The notes under the pieces: model-generated
Databases searched by the model: none
Told to the model about the DNA's origin: nothing
The model's input: only the letters and a program-made list of their open reading frames with translations
Made by a program: the position numbers and the translations under genes
In this document: positions 28,214 to 36,405 of the stretch, piece by piece
How the letters are laid out: each line of letters begins with the position of its first letter
Position numbering within the stretch: position 1 is the first letter of the stretch
Origin: Anaerosolibacter carboniphilus
GTDB taxonomy: Bacteria; Bacillota; Clostridia; Peptostreptococcales; Thermotaleaceae
Direction: 5' to 3'
DNA length: 64,000 bases
Assembly: GCF_014205875.1 (NCBI RefSeq)
Contig: NZ_JACHEN010000018.1
Location: 1-64,000, forward strand

Positions 28214-29623
28214 ATGGGAAGAATACAGGCAGCGTATCTAGTACCTCATCCGCCGATAATTCTGAAAGAAGTGGGAAAAGGTGAGGAAAAAAAAATTCAG
28301 AAAACCATTGATGGGATGAAGGAAGTAGCCCAAGAAATAAAAGAAAAAAAACCAGGAACTATCATAATCATAACACCCCATGGACCTTTGTTTCGTGATG
28401 CTGTGGCGATTTCAGTAACACCGGAAATGGAAGGCGATATGGGAAAGTTCGGGGCGAAAACAGTAAGATTTATAAAAGAGAATCATTTGGAACTGACCAA
28501 CAAGATTTTACAATTTGCAAAGGCAAGAGATATTTTTTGCGCCCAAATAAACAAAGACTTTGCATGGGAATATAATATTTCTTCAGATTTGGATCATGGA
28601 GTCATGGTGCCTCTGTATTTCATTGACCAGGAGTATATTCACTATAAGCTGGTTCATATTACCTATGGGCTCTTGCCCAGAGAAGATTTATATAAATTTG
28701 GGAAAGCCATTCAGGAAGCTGTAGAGGGGATAGAAGAGGATGTCATCGTCATTGCCAGTGGAGACCTATCCCACAAATTAAGCGTTGAGGCACCAGCAGG
28801 CTATCATCCCAGCGGAAAGCTCTTTGACACTGAAATTTTGAAATTATTAGAAGTTGGTGCAGTGGAGGAAATCTTATCCATGGAATCCTGTTTTACAGAA
28901 GAAGCAGGAGAGTGTGCATTAAGATCCATAGATATCATGTTGGGCACCTGTGATGGCTTTAATATTACGCCTAAGGTCCTGTCCTATGAAGGGCCCTTTG
29001 GCGTGGGCTACGGTGTAGTTCGCATAACAATAGGAGACATCAATAGAGACCGTCAGTATATGGAGCAGCTCTACCATAATAGGGACAAGAAAATACGACA
29101 GACTCGCAAGCATGAGGATCCCCATGTGAAGCTGGCAAGAAGTGCACTGGAGTATTATGTGGAACATCAGAGGGTGATGAACCTTCCTCAGGACTTACCC
29201 CAGGAAATGCTCCAAGAAAAAGCAGGGGTATTCGTTTCTTTGAAGAAACATGGGGAGTTAAGGGGGTGCATTGGTACGATTGAGCCAACCACAGGCCATA
29301 TCGCCGATGAGATTATTCGAAATGCTATTCAAGCTGGAGCAAATGATCCACGATTCTATCCTGTGGAGGAAGAAGAACTAAAAGAAATCATTTATTCCGT
29401 AGATGTTTTGAAAGCACCAGAGCGTATCAATACCCTGGATGAATTGGATGTAAAAAAATATGGTGTGATTGTGTCCAGCGGCAGGAAGTCAGGACTATTG
29501 CTGCCAAACCTTGAAAATGTAGATACAGTAGAGGAACAGGTGAGGATTGCCCTACAAAAAGCAGGGATCCAAGCAAATGAAGGATATAATCTTCAAAGAT
29601 TTGAAGTAGAGAGACATAAATAA
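28214..29623 (+). CDS. amrB: AmmeMemoRadiSam system fused protein (MEMO-like + AMMECR1)
   Basis: A 469-aa fusion of the B and A parts of the AmmeMemoRadiSam system, a conserved set of unknown function. The N-terminal part (about 1-270) is MEMO-like, related to class III extradiol dioxygenases, with YLVPHPP (H12), ITPHGPLF and SGDLSHKL. The C-terminal part (about 295-465) is AMMECR1 with LKKHGELRGCIGTIEPTTGH. The radical SAM partner starts 256 nt downstream, after the DnaA-box cluster. GAGGAGG is the ribosome-binding site. Confidence 0.92.
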   Translation: MGRIQAAYLVPHPPIILKEVGKGEEKKIQKTIDGMKEVAQEIKEKKPGTIIIITPHGPLFRDAVAISVTPEMEGDMGKFGAKTVRFIKENHLELTNKILQFAKARDIFCAQINKDFAWEYNISSDLDHGVMVPLYFIDQEYIHYKLVHITYGLLPREDLYKFGKAIQEAVEGIEEDVIVIASGDLSHKLSVEAPAGYHPSGKLFDTEILKLLEVGAVEEILSMESCFTEEAGECALRSIDIMLGTCDGFNITPKVLSYEGPFGVGYGVVRITIGDINRDRQYMEQLYHNRDKKIRQTRKHEDPHVKLARSALEYYVEHQRVMNLPQDLPQEMLQEKAGVFVSLKKHGELRGCIGTIEPTTGHIADEIIRNAIQAGANDPRFYPVEEEELKEIIYSVDVLKAPERINTLDELDVKKYGVIVSSGRKSGLLLPNLENVDTVEEQVRIALQKAGIQANEGYNLQRFEVERHK

Positions 29624-29625
29624 AC

Positions 29626-29852
29626 TGTGGATAAAATGTGCATAAAAATTTTGAAAACGGCTGTATCTTAGATAGATCAAAGTGTGCGCGAACGAAAACT
29701 TATCCACAAAGTTATCCACGGTTTACATATTCGCAAAACGTAGATTTGTGGACAAGGGAGGGACATGCCCATAGACTTGTCCATATGACACCACTAAAAG
29801 ATTATAAACTTATCAACAGTCCTTGTCCACATTAACATAACTTTGTGGACAA
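29626..29852. promoter_or_regulatory. Cluster of about nine DnaA boxes
   Basis: Perfect TTATNCACA boxes: 29626-29634 (minus, TTATCCACA), 29637-29645 (minus, TTATGCACA) and 29700-29708 (plus, TTATCCACA). One-mismatch boxes: 29712-29720 (TTATCCACG), 29747-29755 (minus, TTGTCCACA), 29810-29818 (TTATCAACA), 29823-29831 (TTGTCCACA) and 29844-29852 (minus, TTGTCCACA). A two-mismatch site is at 29777. The spacer holds no gene. It could titrate DnaA or control the following gene; no dnaA or dnaN is close. Confidence 0.85.
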
Positions 29853-29878
29853 GTGATAGAAGGAGCAGGATTATGTAA

Positions 29879-30868
29879 ATGAAAGCAGAGAAAGAAGCAA
29901 TGTTCTATAGAAAATTAGAAGATGATTACATAAAATGTGACTTGTGTCCTCATGATTGTCAGATACCTCACGGAAAGGTGGGGAGATGCAGAGTAAGAAA
30001 GAACGAAAGAGGGACCCTATATAGCTTAAATTATGGGAAAATCACTTCTTTTGCTTTGGATCCTATAGAGAAAAAGCCACTATACCATTTCTATCCCAAT
30101 AGCAGGATTCTCTCTATAGGAAGCTTTGGATGCAATCTAACCTGTAGTTTTTGTCAGAATTGGCAGATTGCCCACAGGGAACCAGAGACAACCTGCGTTA
30201 CACCAAAACAATTGGTAAGGGCAGCCCAAGAGCACCAAGATCACATCGGCATTGCCTATACGTATAATGAGCCTTCTATCTGGTATGAGTTTATCTATGA
30301 GACAGCTCCATTGATCCATGAAGCAGGTATGAAGAATGTGCTGGTAACCAATGGATTTATAAAAGGGTCTCCTCTAAAGCAGCTCTTGCCTTATATTGAT
30401 GCCATGAATATTGATTTAAAGGGGTTTACTCAGGACTTTTACAAGGAATTGTGCGGTGGAGCGCTGGCACCTGTAAAAGAGACCATAGGGACAGCCATTG
30501 AAAATTGCCATGTGGAAATTACAACACTTCTTGTCAGCGAATCAAATGATTCTCTTGAAGAGATAGAAGCGCTAGCTAAGTGGATCGGTAGCATAAGTAG
30601 AGAAGTGCCCTTTCATCTTAGTAGATATTTTCCTGCCTATAAGATGGAGCTGCCGCCGACCCCTTTAGAGCAGATGGAGGCGGCCGTATCTATTGCCAAG
30701 AAGTATCTTGATTACGTCTATATGGGAAATGTGGCAGGCATAGATAGAAATACATACTGCCCTCAGTGTGGTGAAAAAATAATTGATAGAAATTTAACAA
30801 TTGATATTCGTTTGACAGATGAAAAAAAATGCAAGAAGTGTGGAAAGAATATTTCAATTATCTATTAA
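29879..30868 (+). CDS. amrS: AmmeMemoRadiSam system radical SAM enzyme
   Basis: A 329-aa radical SAM protein, relative of pyruvate formate-lyase activases. An N-terminal cysteine cluster CDLCPHDC (C20, C23, C27) and C37 is followed by the SAM-cluster motif C85-x3-C89-x2-C92 (GCNLTCSFC). A zinc-ribbon-like pair CPQCG and CKKCG ends the protein. The reaction is unknown. The ATG at 29879 has only a distant GGAG (13 nt away), so initiation may be weak or M8 at 29900 may be used. It belongs with the fused amrB. Confidence 0.92.
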   Translation: MKAEKEAMFYRKLEDDYIKCDLCPHDCQIPHGKVGRCRVRKNERGTLYSLNYGKITSFALDPIEKKPLYHFYPNSRILSIGSFGCNLTCSFCQNWQIAHREPETTCVTPKQLVRAAQEHQDHIGIAYTYNEPSIWYEFIYETAPLIHEAGMKNVLVTNGFIKGSPLKQLLPYIDAMNIDLKGFTQDFYKELCGGALAPVKETIGTAIENCHVEITTLLVSESNDSLEEIEALAKWIGSISREVPFHLSRYFPAYKMELPPTPLEQMEAAVSIAKKYLDYVYMGNVAGIDRNTYCPQCGEKIIDRNLTIDIRLTDEKKCKKCGKNISIIY

Positions 30869-30893
30869 ATCCCAAAGTTATGGGGTTTTTTTA
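30867..30893 (+). terminator. Terminator of amrS
   Basis: AATCCC (30868-30873) pairs with GGGGTT (30882-30887), one G-U pair, followed by TTTTTTT. Confidence 0.75.
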
Positions 30894-30950
30894 TTGCATA
30901 GAAATGTATAATTCTTATAAAGATTTATTTAAATATAGAAGAAGGAGTGT

Positions 30951-30956
30951 TATAAT
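30951..30956 (+). promoter_or_regulatory. -10 box of the hydrogenase operon
   Basis: TATAAT at 30951-30956, 19 nt before the Rex operator. The -35 region is poor (TTTAAA), so the promoter call rests on the -10. Confidence 0.5.
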
Positions 30957-30974
30957 AAAAAAAGGCAGTGAATT

Positions 30975-30992
30975 ATGTTAACTTTTTAACAA
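30975..30992 (+). promoter_or_regulatory. Rex operator of the hydrogenase operon
   Basis: ATGTTAACTTTTTAACAA matches the Rex consensus TTGTTAANNNNTTAACAA at 13 of the 14 defined positions. It lies just downstream of the -10 and before the ribosome-binding site, where a repressor would block transcription. Rex senses the NADH/NAD ratio, which fits a hydrogenase target. Confidence 0.8.
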
Positions 30993-31008
30993 AATGGAGG
31001 TGTGAAAT

Positions 31009-31260
31009 GTGGTAACGATACAAGTATGTATTGGCAGTGCCTGCCATCTAAAGGGGTCCTACAATGTAATCAACAAGCTTCAATCCCTTGTCGAAGAGAA
31101 GGGATTGAAAGACCAGATCATAATCAAAGCCGCCTTTTGTTTGGGAGAGTGTACAAAAGCGGTTTCAGTAAAGGTGAATGAAGGATCTGTGAGAGGACTT
31201 ACAGAGAATGACGCAGAAGCTTTTTTAGACGAGATCTTGAATAAGGGGGCTTCCAATTGA
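31009..31260 (+). CDS. 2Fe-2S thioredoxin-like ferredoxin (NuoE/HydC-like)
   Basis: An 83-aa thioredoxin-like [2Fe-2S] protein like the C-terminal half of NuoE. Cluster ligands are C7, C12 (CIGSAC), C44 and C48 (CLGEC). The start is GTG after GGAGGTG. Its stop overlaps the TTG start of the next gene by 4 nt. In Thermoanaerobacterium a similar gene (hfsA, as I recall it) opens a four-gene hydrogenase operon with the same order. Confidence 0.88.
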   Translation: MVTIQVCIGSACHLKGSYNVINKLQSLVEEKGLKDQIIIKAAFCLGECTKAVSVKVNEGSVRGLTENDAEAFLDEILNKGASN

Positions 31261-32984
31261 GCCTTTTAAATTTTTCAAAAGCAAATTGCAAGAACTGTTA
31301 TAAATGTCTAAGATCATGTCCTGTGAAGGCCATAAAAATTAAGAATGAGCAGGCGGAAATTGTAGAGGAACGATGCATCGGCTGTGGACAATGTCTCATT
31401 ATATGTCCCCAGGACGCTAGAAATATAAAGAGTGATTTAGAAGAAGTAAAAAAAGCGATACGTGAAAAACGAAAAGTGATTGCCAGTATAGCTCCATCTT
31501 TTCCAGGAGCCTTTGATATGAAAGACCCTAGGCAAATCGTCACAGCCCTCAAACGCATTGGCTTCTATGGGGTGGAGGAAACGGCAATTGGAGCTGAAAT
31601 CGTGGCAGATCGTTACGATGAGATTGTCGAGAATGAAAAGTATGAGAACTTGATCACTACCTGTTGTCCTTCGACCAACTATCTAATCGATCGATATTTT
31701 CCGGATCTGACCCAGTATCTTATTCCGATTGTGTCTCCCATGCTTGCCCACGGGAAACTTTTAAAAAGCATCCATGGAAGAGATTCCTATGTCGTATTTA
31801 TAGGCCCTTGTACAGCAAAAAAAATTGAGGCTCTGAGTTTTCAGCATAAGGGAACCATCGATGGGGTTTTAACTTTTGAGGAATTGTCTAAGTGGCTTGT
31901 AGAGGAGAGAGTAAACTTGGAGGAGTTGGAACCAAGCAGCTTCCTAAAACGGACCTACAGAAGGGGACGAGCTTTTCCTTTGGGAGGTGGTGTCATCTCC
32001 AGCTTTGGAAAAGGTGAAAATGGTAGAAAGTACGAGCGCATGAGGGTGGACGGTATCGAGGAATGTATGGGAATATTTCAGTCTATAAAGGAAGGAAATA
32101 TTCACGGCGTGTGTGTAGAGGCGAATATTTGTAGAGGAGGCTGCATTAGCGGGCCAGGTATGCCAAAAAGCCAAAATGATTTCTTTAAAAGGCAGAAAAA
32201 AATAAAGGCATATGTGAACAACCAATGGGAGGATCCAGAAAACTCGGAGGAGTGCATACTTCCAGAAATGAATCTATCAAAACTATTTGTTGGCAGACCT
32301 ATAGAAAAAGATATCGCATCAGAAGAAGAACTGAGAAAAATATTGAGAAAAATAGGCAAGTTTAAGCCTTCCGATGAATTGAATTGTGGCGGGTGTGGCT
32401 ACAACACTTGTAGGGAAAAGGCCCAGGCAGTATTTGAAGGAATGGCAGAGCTGAATATGTGTCTTCCCAATATGCGGAGTAAAGCGGAGAGTCTAACCAA
32501 CGTGATCTTTGAGAATTCGCCCAATGTGATCATGGTGGTTGATGACAAACTTCAAATAAAGGAATTTAATCCTACTGCGGAAAAAATATTTGGTGTTCGT
32601 ACAGAAGAAATAAAAGAAAAACCCATTGGCATTATCATGGATGACCAACATTTCCAAAAAGTAAAGGAAGACAAAACCCCTCTCTTCGGGCAAAAGATAT
32701 ATTACGATGAATATGATGTGGTATTGCTGCAGAGCATTGTATATGTAGAGAACCAAAATGTGATGCTGGCTATTATGACGAACATCTCGAAGGAAGAAAA
32801 GCAGAGAAAAGAACTAAAGCGAGTTAAGGAAAATGCTTTGAATGCAGCACAAAAAGTGATTGAGAAGCAGATGAGGGTAGCGCAAGAAATTGCCAGTCTA
32901 TTGGGAGAGACCACAGCAGAAACAAAGGTGACCTTAACAAAATTAAAGGAAATCGCTATTGATGAAACAGGTGATGGAGAATGA
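31257..32984 (+). CDS. [FeFe] hydrogenase-like protein with PAS domain
   Basis: A 575-aa protein with two 4Fe-4S sets (C11, C14, C17, C21 and C40, C43, C46, C50), an [FeFe]-hydrogenase large domain with the H-cluster cysteines in TTCCP (C136), GPCTAKK (C185) and ICRGGC, an RnfB-like cluster stretch CGGCGYNTC, a PAS domain (about 410-520) and a C-terminal helix. All four H-cluster cysteines remain, so it may still bind the cofactor. Such fusions are held to be sensory hydrogenases (hfsB-like). The start is TTG at 31257, coupled to the gene before; its own stop overlaps the phosphatase ATG. Confidence 0.9.
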   Translation: MSLLNFSKANCKNCYKCLRSCPVKAIKIKNEQAEIVEERCIGCGQCLIICPQDARNIKSDLEEVKKAIREKRKVIASIAPSFPGAFDMKDPRQIVTALKRIGFYGVEETAIGAEIVADRYDEIVENEKYENLITTCCPSTNYLIDRYFPDLTQYLIPIVSPMLAHGKLLKSIHGRDSYVVFIGPCTAKKIEALSFQHKGTIDGVLTFEELSKWLVEERVNLEELEPSSFLKRTYRRGRAFPLGGGVISSFGKGENGRKYERMRVDGIEECMGIFQSIKEGNIHGVCVEANICRGGCISGPGMPKSQNDFFKRQKKIKAYVNNQWEDPENSEECILPEMNLSKLFVGRPIEKDIASEEELRKILRKIGKFKPSDELNCGGCGYNTCREKAQAVFEGMAELNMCLPNMRSKAESLTNVIFENSPNVIMVVDDKLQIKEFNPTAEKIFGVRTEEIKEKPIGIIMDDQHFQKVKEDKTPLFGQKIYYDEYDVVLLQSIVYVENQNVMLAIMTNISKEEKQRKELKRVKENALNAAQKVIEKQMRVAQEIASLLGETTAETKVTLTKLKEIAIDETGDGE

Positions 32985-34153
32985 CGTACTTTATTGATAT
33001 TGCCTTTGATAACATTCACAAATATGGAGAGGAACTCTGTGGAGACAAAGTTGAAGTCATAAGAATGGCAGATGGGGTCATCATCGTTTTGGCCGATGGA
33101 TTAGGAAGCGGTGTAAAGGCCAATATATTGGCTACATTAACAGCGAAAATTGCAGGAACAATGCTAAAGGAAGGGGCAAGCATTGAAGAAACTGTGGATA
33201 CAGTCCTTCAAACTTTACCCGTATGCAAGGTAAGAAAGCTAGCCTATTCAACCTTTACCATTATAAAAGTTTATAATGATGGCCGGGTCTATACCGTAGA
33301 GTATGACAATCCACCATATATTTTTGTCCAAAACGGCAGTCTTATGGAGATTGAAAAAAGAACGACCAATATGGGTGGCCGAATGATCAAAGAGTCAAAC
33401 TTTATGCTTGAATCTGGGGATGTGCTGACAGCTATCAGCGATGGTGTAGTACACGCTGGGGTAGGCGCCATTTTAAACTTAGGATGGCAGTGGCACCATG
33501 TGGCAGAACATATTGAAAAGATAAGCCATGTAGAAAAATGTGCCAAGAATATCTCAAAGAATCTAATAGAAACATGTATGGGGTTATATGCCAACAAGCC
33601 TGGTGATGATTCTACGGCCGTGACAGTAAAATTGAGGACGCCTGAAGTGATTGATTTGTTTACAGGCCCGCCAAAAGATCTGGAGGATGATCACTGGATT
33701 GTCCACAAATTGCACAATGGGAGAGGAAAAAAAATTGTTTGTGGTGGTACAGCCGCAAATATTGTTGCAAGGGAACTAGGAGAAGAAGTTCAGGTAAATA
33801 TGGAATGGATTGATAAGGAAATACCGCCTACCGCTAGGATTAAAGGGATGGACTTAGTAACAGAAGGAGTATTGACCTTGAGTAAGGCCGTGGAAAAAAT
33901 AAGAAAGTATGTAAACACGGCTCATAGCGTGGATACAATATACAAAATTGATGGAAAGGATGGCGCTAGCCAGTTGTCCAGGATGCTCATAGAAGATTGT
34001 ACCCATCTCAATCTATGGGTAGGAACAGCAGTGAATCCTGCCCACCAGAATCCTGACTTTCCTGTTGACTTACGGATAAAGATCAAAGTGGTAGAAGAAC
34101 TGGCTGCGATGATGGAGAAGTTAGGAAAGGAAGTTAAGACCACATTTTTATAG
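32981..34153 (+). CDS. SpoIIE-family protein phosphatase
   Basis: A 390-aa protein with an N-terminal PP2C/SpoIIE domain: metal-binding VLADGLGSGVKAN (D39), AISDGV and PGDDSTAVTV. The region after residue 220 (KKIVCGGTAANIVARELG and on) has no known function. It overlaps the hydrogenase-PAS gene by 4 nt, so it is probably the output of that sensor. Typical SpoIIE phosphatases act on anti-anti-sigma (STAS) proteins; none is encoded near. Confidence 0.88.
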   Translation: MTYFIDIAFDNIHKYGEELCGDKVEVIRMADGVIIVLADGLGSGVKANILATLTAKIAGTMLKEGASIEETVDTVLQTLPVCKVRKLAYSTFTIIKVYNDGRVYTVEYDNPPYIFVQNGSLMEIEKRTTNMGGRMIKESNFMLESGDVLTAISDGVVHAGVGAILNLGWQWHHVAEHIEKISHVEKCAKNISKNLIETCMGLYANKPGDDSTAVTVKLRTPEVIDLFTGPPKDLEDDHWIVHKLHNGRGKKIVCGGTAANIVARELGEEVQVNMEWIDKEIPPTARIKGMDLVTEGVLTLSKAVEKIRKYVNTAHSVDTIYKIDGKDGASQLSRMLIEDCTHLNLWVGTAVNPAHQNPDFPVDLRIKIKVVEELAAMMEKLGKEVKTTFL

Positions 34154-34171
34154 ATATGGAAGGGGAAACAA

Positions 34172-35644
34172 ATGCGAAAATTTGAGACAGATGTCCAGCT
34201 AATCAAGTATGAAGTACTGAAGGAAGTGTCAAGGATGGCTTTTGAAGGAACCCTTCAAGAGCAGTACCAGAACATTCCCGAAAGGATTGTTCCTGGACCA
34301 AAGCCTAGAATACGTTGTTGTATTTATAAGGAGAGAGCTGTAACCGAGGAAAGAGTATTTCTTGCCATGGGTGGAGATAAGGATTCAGAAAATGTCATAG
34401 AGGTTTTGGGCAGCGCATGTGATGAATGTCCAATCAATCGATTTACGATCACAGAGGCATGTAGGGGTTGTCTTGCCCGTCGCTGTGCAGAAGCTTGTCC
34501 AGTAAATGCTATATATCACGTGGGTCAACGGGCATACATCAACCCACAAAAATGTATTGAGTGTGGCAAATGTAAAGAGGCTTGTCCCTATAATGCCATT
34601 TCAGATGTAATGAGACCCTGTCGCAGAGTCTGTCCCACCGACGCCCTTTCTATGGATGAAGATAAGAAAGCAGTGATTGATCATAAAAAATGCATTCAGT
34701 GTGGAGCCTGTGTATATCATTGTCCTTTTGGAGCTATCATGGATAAGTCCCAGGTTGTGGATGTCATTGAAGCTCTAAAGGAAGGAAATAAACGCTCTAG
34801 AAGTTCTGTCTATGCAGTGATTGCTCCAGCCATTTCCAGCCAGTTTACCTATGTGAAGATAGGTCAAGTGGTAAAGGCCATCAAAATGTTGGGATTTCAA
34901 GATGTAATAGAAGCAGCCTTAGGCGCGGATTTGGTTGCTCTCCATGAAACCCATGAGTTTGCCGAGGAAATAGGGGAGAAAGGATTTATTACCAGTTCGT
35001 GCTGTCCTGCCTTTGTATCCTACATCCGAATGAAATACCCTGCTTTGACTGAGCATATTTCCACATCTATCTCACCGATGATCGCCATCTCAAGGCTCAT
35101 TAAGGATATTGATCCTCAGGCAAAGGTGGTATTTATAGGACCTTGTATAGGAAAGAAGATGGAAGCCAAGGAACCAGGACTCCAGGGCAGCACAGATTAT
35201 GTGATAACCTTTGAAGAATTGTGTGCCATGATTGATGCCAGAGGGATCAAGATGGAGGATTGTCCGGAAGAAGTATTAGACAACGCTTCTTTCTTTGGCA
35301 GAATATTTGCAAGAACAGGTGGGCTAACAGAGGCCATTCAACATGTGATCAAGGAAGAAAAATTGGATGTGGTATTCAAGCCTGTTAGCTGTGATGGGAT
35401 CATGGCCTGTGATAAGGCGTTAAAAATGGCAAAGGTCCATAAGCTGGAAGGCAATTTCATAGAAGGTATGGCATGTCCAGGAGGGTGCATCGGAGGGCCT
35501 GCATCTCTTCATCATGGACCCAAGGACCGAAAAGAGGTAGATAAATATGGACAGTATGCCATCGAGAAGGGAATTAAAGATTCCTTGAGGATTTTTAAGA
35601 CAGATCACATCAATTTGAAAAGAGAATTTGAGAAGTCAGAGTAG
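34172..35644 (+). CDS. [FeFe] hydrogenase, monomeric ferredoxin-type
   Basis: A 490-aa hydrogenase reducing protons with ferredoxin. Cysteines CDEC and ACRGCLARRCAEAC lie near residues 84-109, then two 4Fe-4S sets, CIECGKCKEAC and CIQCGACVYHC. The H-cluster segments are TSSCCPAF, FIGPCIGKKMEA and EGMACPGGCIGG. The motif variants fit the group B type rather than the classic CpI enzyme. It ends the operon started by the Rex site; maturases HydEFG are not in the window. GGAAGGGG precedes the ATG. Confidence 0.93.
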   Translation: MRKFETDVQLIKYEVLKEVSRMAFEGTLQEQYQNIPERIVPGPKPRIRCCIYKERAVTEERVFLAMGGDKDSENVIEVLGSACDECPINRFTITEACRGCLARRCAEACPVNAIYHVGQRAYINPQKCIECGKCKEACPYNAISDVMRPCRRVCPTDALSMDEDKKAVIDHKKCIQCGACVYHCPFGAIMDKSQVVDVIEALKEGNKRSRSSVYAVIAPAISSQFTYVKIGQVVKAIKMLGFQDVIEAALGADLVALHETHEFAEEIGEKGFITSSCCPAFVSYIRMKYPALTEHISTSISPMIAISRLIKDIDPQAKVVFIGPCIGKKMEAKEPGLQGSTDYVITFEELCAMIDARGIKMEDCPEEVLDNASFFGRIFARTGGLTEAIQHVIKEEKLDVVFKPVSCDGIMACDKALKMAKVHKLEGNFIEGMACPGGCIGGPASLHHGPKDRKEVDKYGQYAIEKGIKDSLRIFKTDHINLKREFEKSE

Positions 35645-35737
35645 ATTCAAAAATAGATTTGCCTCTCCCTAAAGAGAATAGTACTAGGGATATGCTGATA
35701 CAGCATATAATGAAGTACGAAAGGTGGCAAGGGAGGG

Positions 35738-35917
35738 ATGGCTTTGAAGAAATGGCTATTATGGACAATTATTTGTATTCTTTGTGTTACAATACTACTT
35801 TTTGTGGGCAAATTCTTTTCTTATACGGGCAACAAGATAAGAGTAGGTACACAAATGGAGCAGAGCCATGTTACAGAAGGTCACAAAAACGTAGTAAGCA
35901 CAGGAATAAGAAATTAA
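35738..35917 (+). CDS. Small single-pass membrane protein, unknown
   Basis: A 59-aa protein: MALKKWLLWTIICILCVTIL then a short hydrophilic tail with GKFFSYTGNKIRVGTQ. It has one N-terminal membrane helix. AAGGTGGC lies 7-9 nt upstream. This frame is preferred over the longer overlapping frame (35659-35952), which lacks a ribosome-binding site and has no sensible composition. No family was recognised. Confidence 0.55.
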   Translation: MALKKWLLWTIICILCVTILLFVGKFFSYTGNKIRVGTQMEQSHVTEGHKNVVSTGIRN

Positions 35918-35989
35918 AGAAGACCATAGATCATTCACCATATACAAGATAAAATATACATGGTAATTAATGATTATGCGAATAAACCA

Positions 35990-36018
35990 TTGACATTCTC
36001 AAAGAAATGACATATAAT
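35990..36018 (+). promoter_or_regulatory. Consensus promoter of asnA
   Basis: TTGACA (35990-35995) and TATAAT (36013-36018) with a 17-bp spacer, a perfect sigma-A promoter. Confidence 0.92.
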
Positions 36019-36059
36019 CAATAATAGTAAATAAATATTATATAAATACGAAGAAGAGA

Positions 36060-36318
36060 AGAGTAAATCTAGGATGTAGTTTCAGCGAGTTGGTGATAGT
36101 GGGAGACCAGCACGAGGCCTATTTTGAAGAACATCTCGGAGTTGCTAACCGAAACCCTCAGAGGAGAGTAGGCTTAGACGGAGCCAAACCGTTATCATTG
36201 GTAGGTATCGAAGTAGATATATTTCCGTACCGATTGAAGTGAGCGTTGCGCTAATTTGGGTGGTACCGCGGAAGTTAAACCTTTCGTCCCTTTTTGATAA
36301 GGGATGAAGGGTTTTTTT
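36060..36318 (+). ncRNA. T-box riboswitch, asparagine type
   Basis: The T-box sequence GGGTGGTACCGCGG is at 36258-36271. The specifier is read as AAC (Asn) at 36130-36132 in GAAGAACATCTC, matching the downstream asparagine synthetase. The terminator stem lies between about 36278 and 36313, followed by a T-run. Uncharged tRNA-Asn should favour antitermination and expression of asnA. Confidence 0.95.
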
Positions 36319-36405
36319 ATATTTATTTTTATACAGTTTCCATTGAAAAAGTCCATGGCCATGGTGAAGAAAATGAAGCTGAAATCAAATTTAGGAGGAA
36401 TTCAT

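Noticed and set aside
29638..29835. 65-codon frame across the DnaA boxes
   Set aside because: It is the accidental reading of a non-coding spacer; no ribosome-binding site.
35659..35952. 97-codon frame overlapping the small membrane protein
   Set aside because: The other frame has a membrane helix and a ribosome-binding site; this one has neither.
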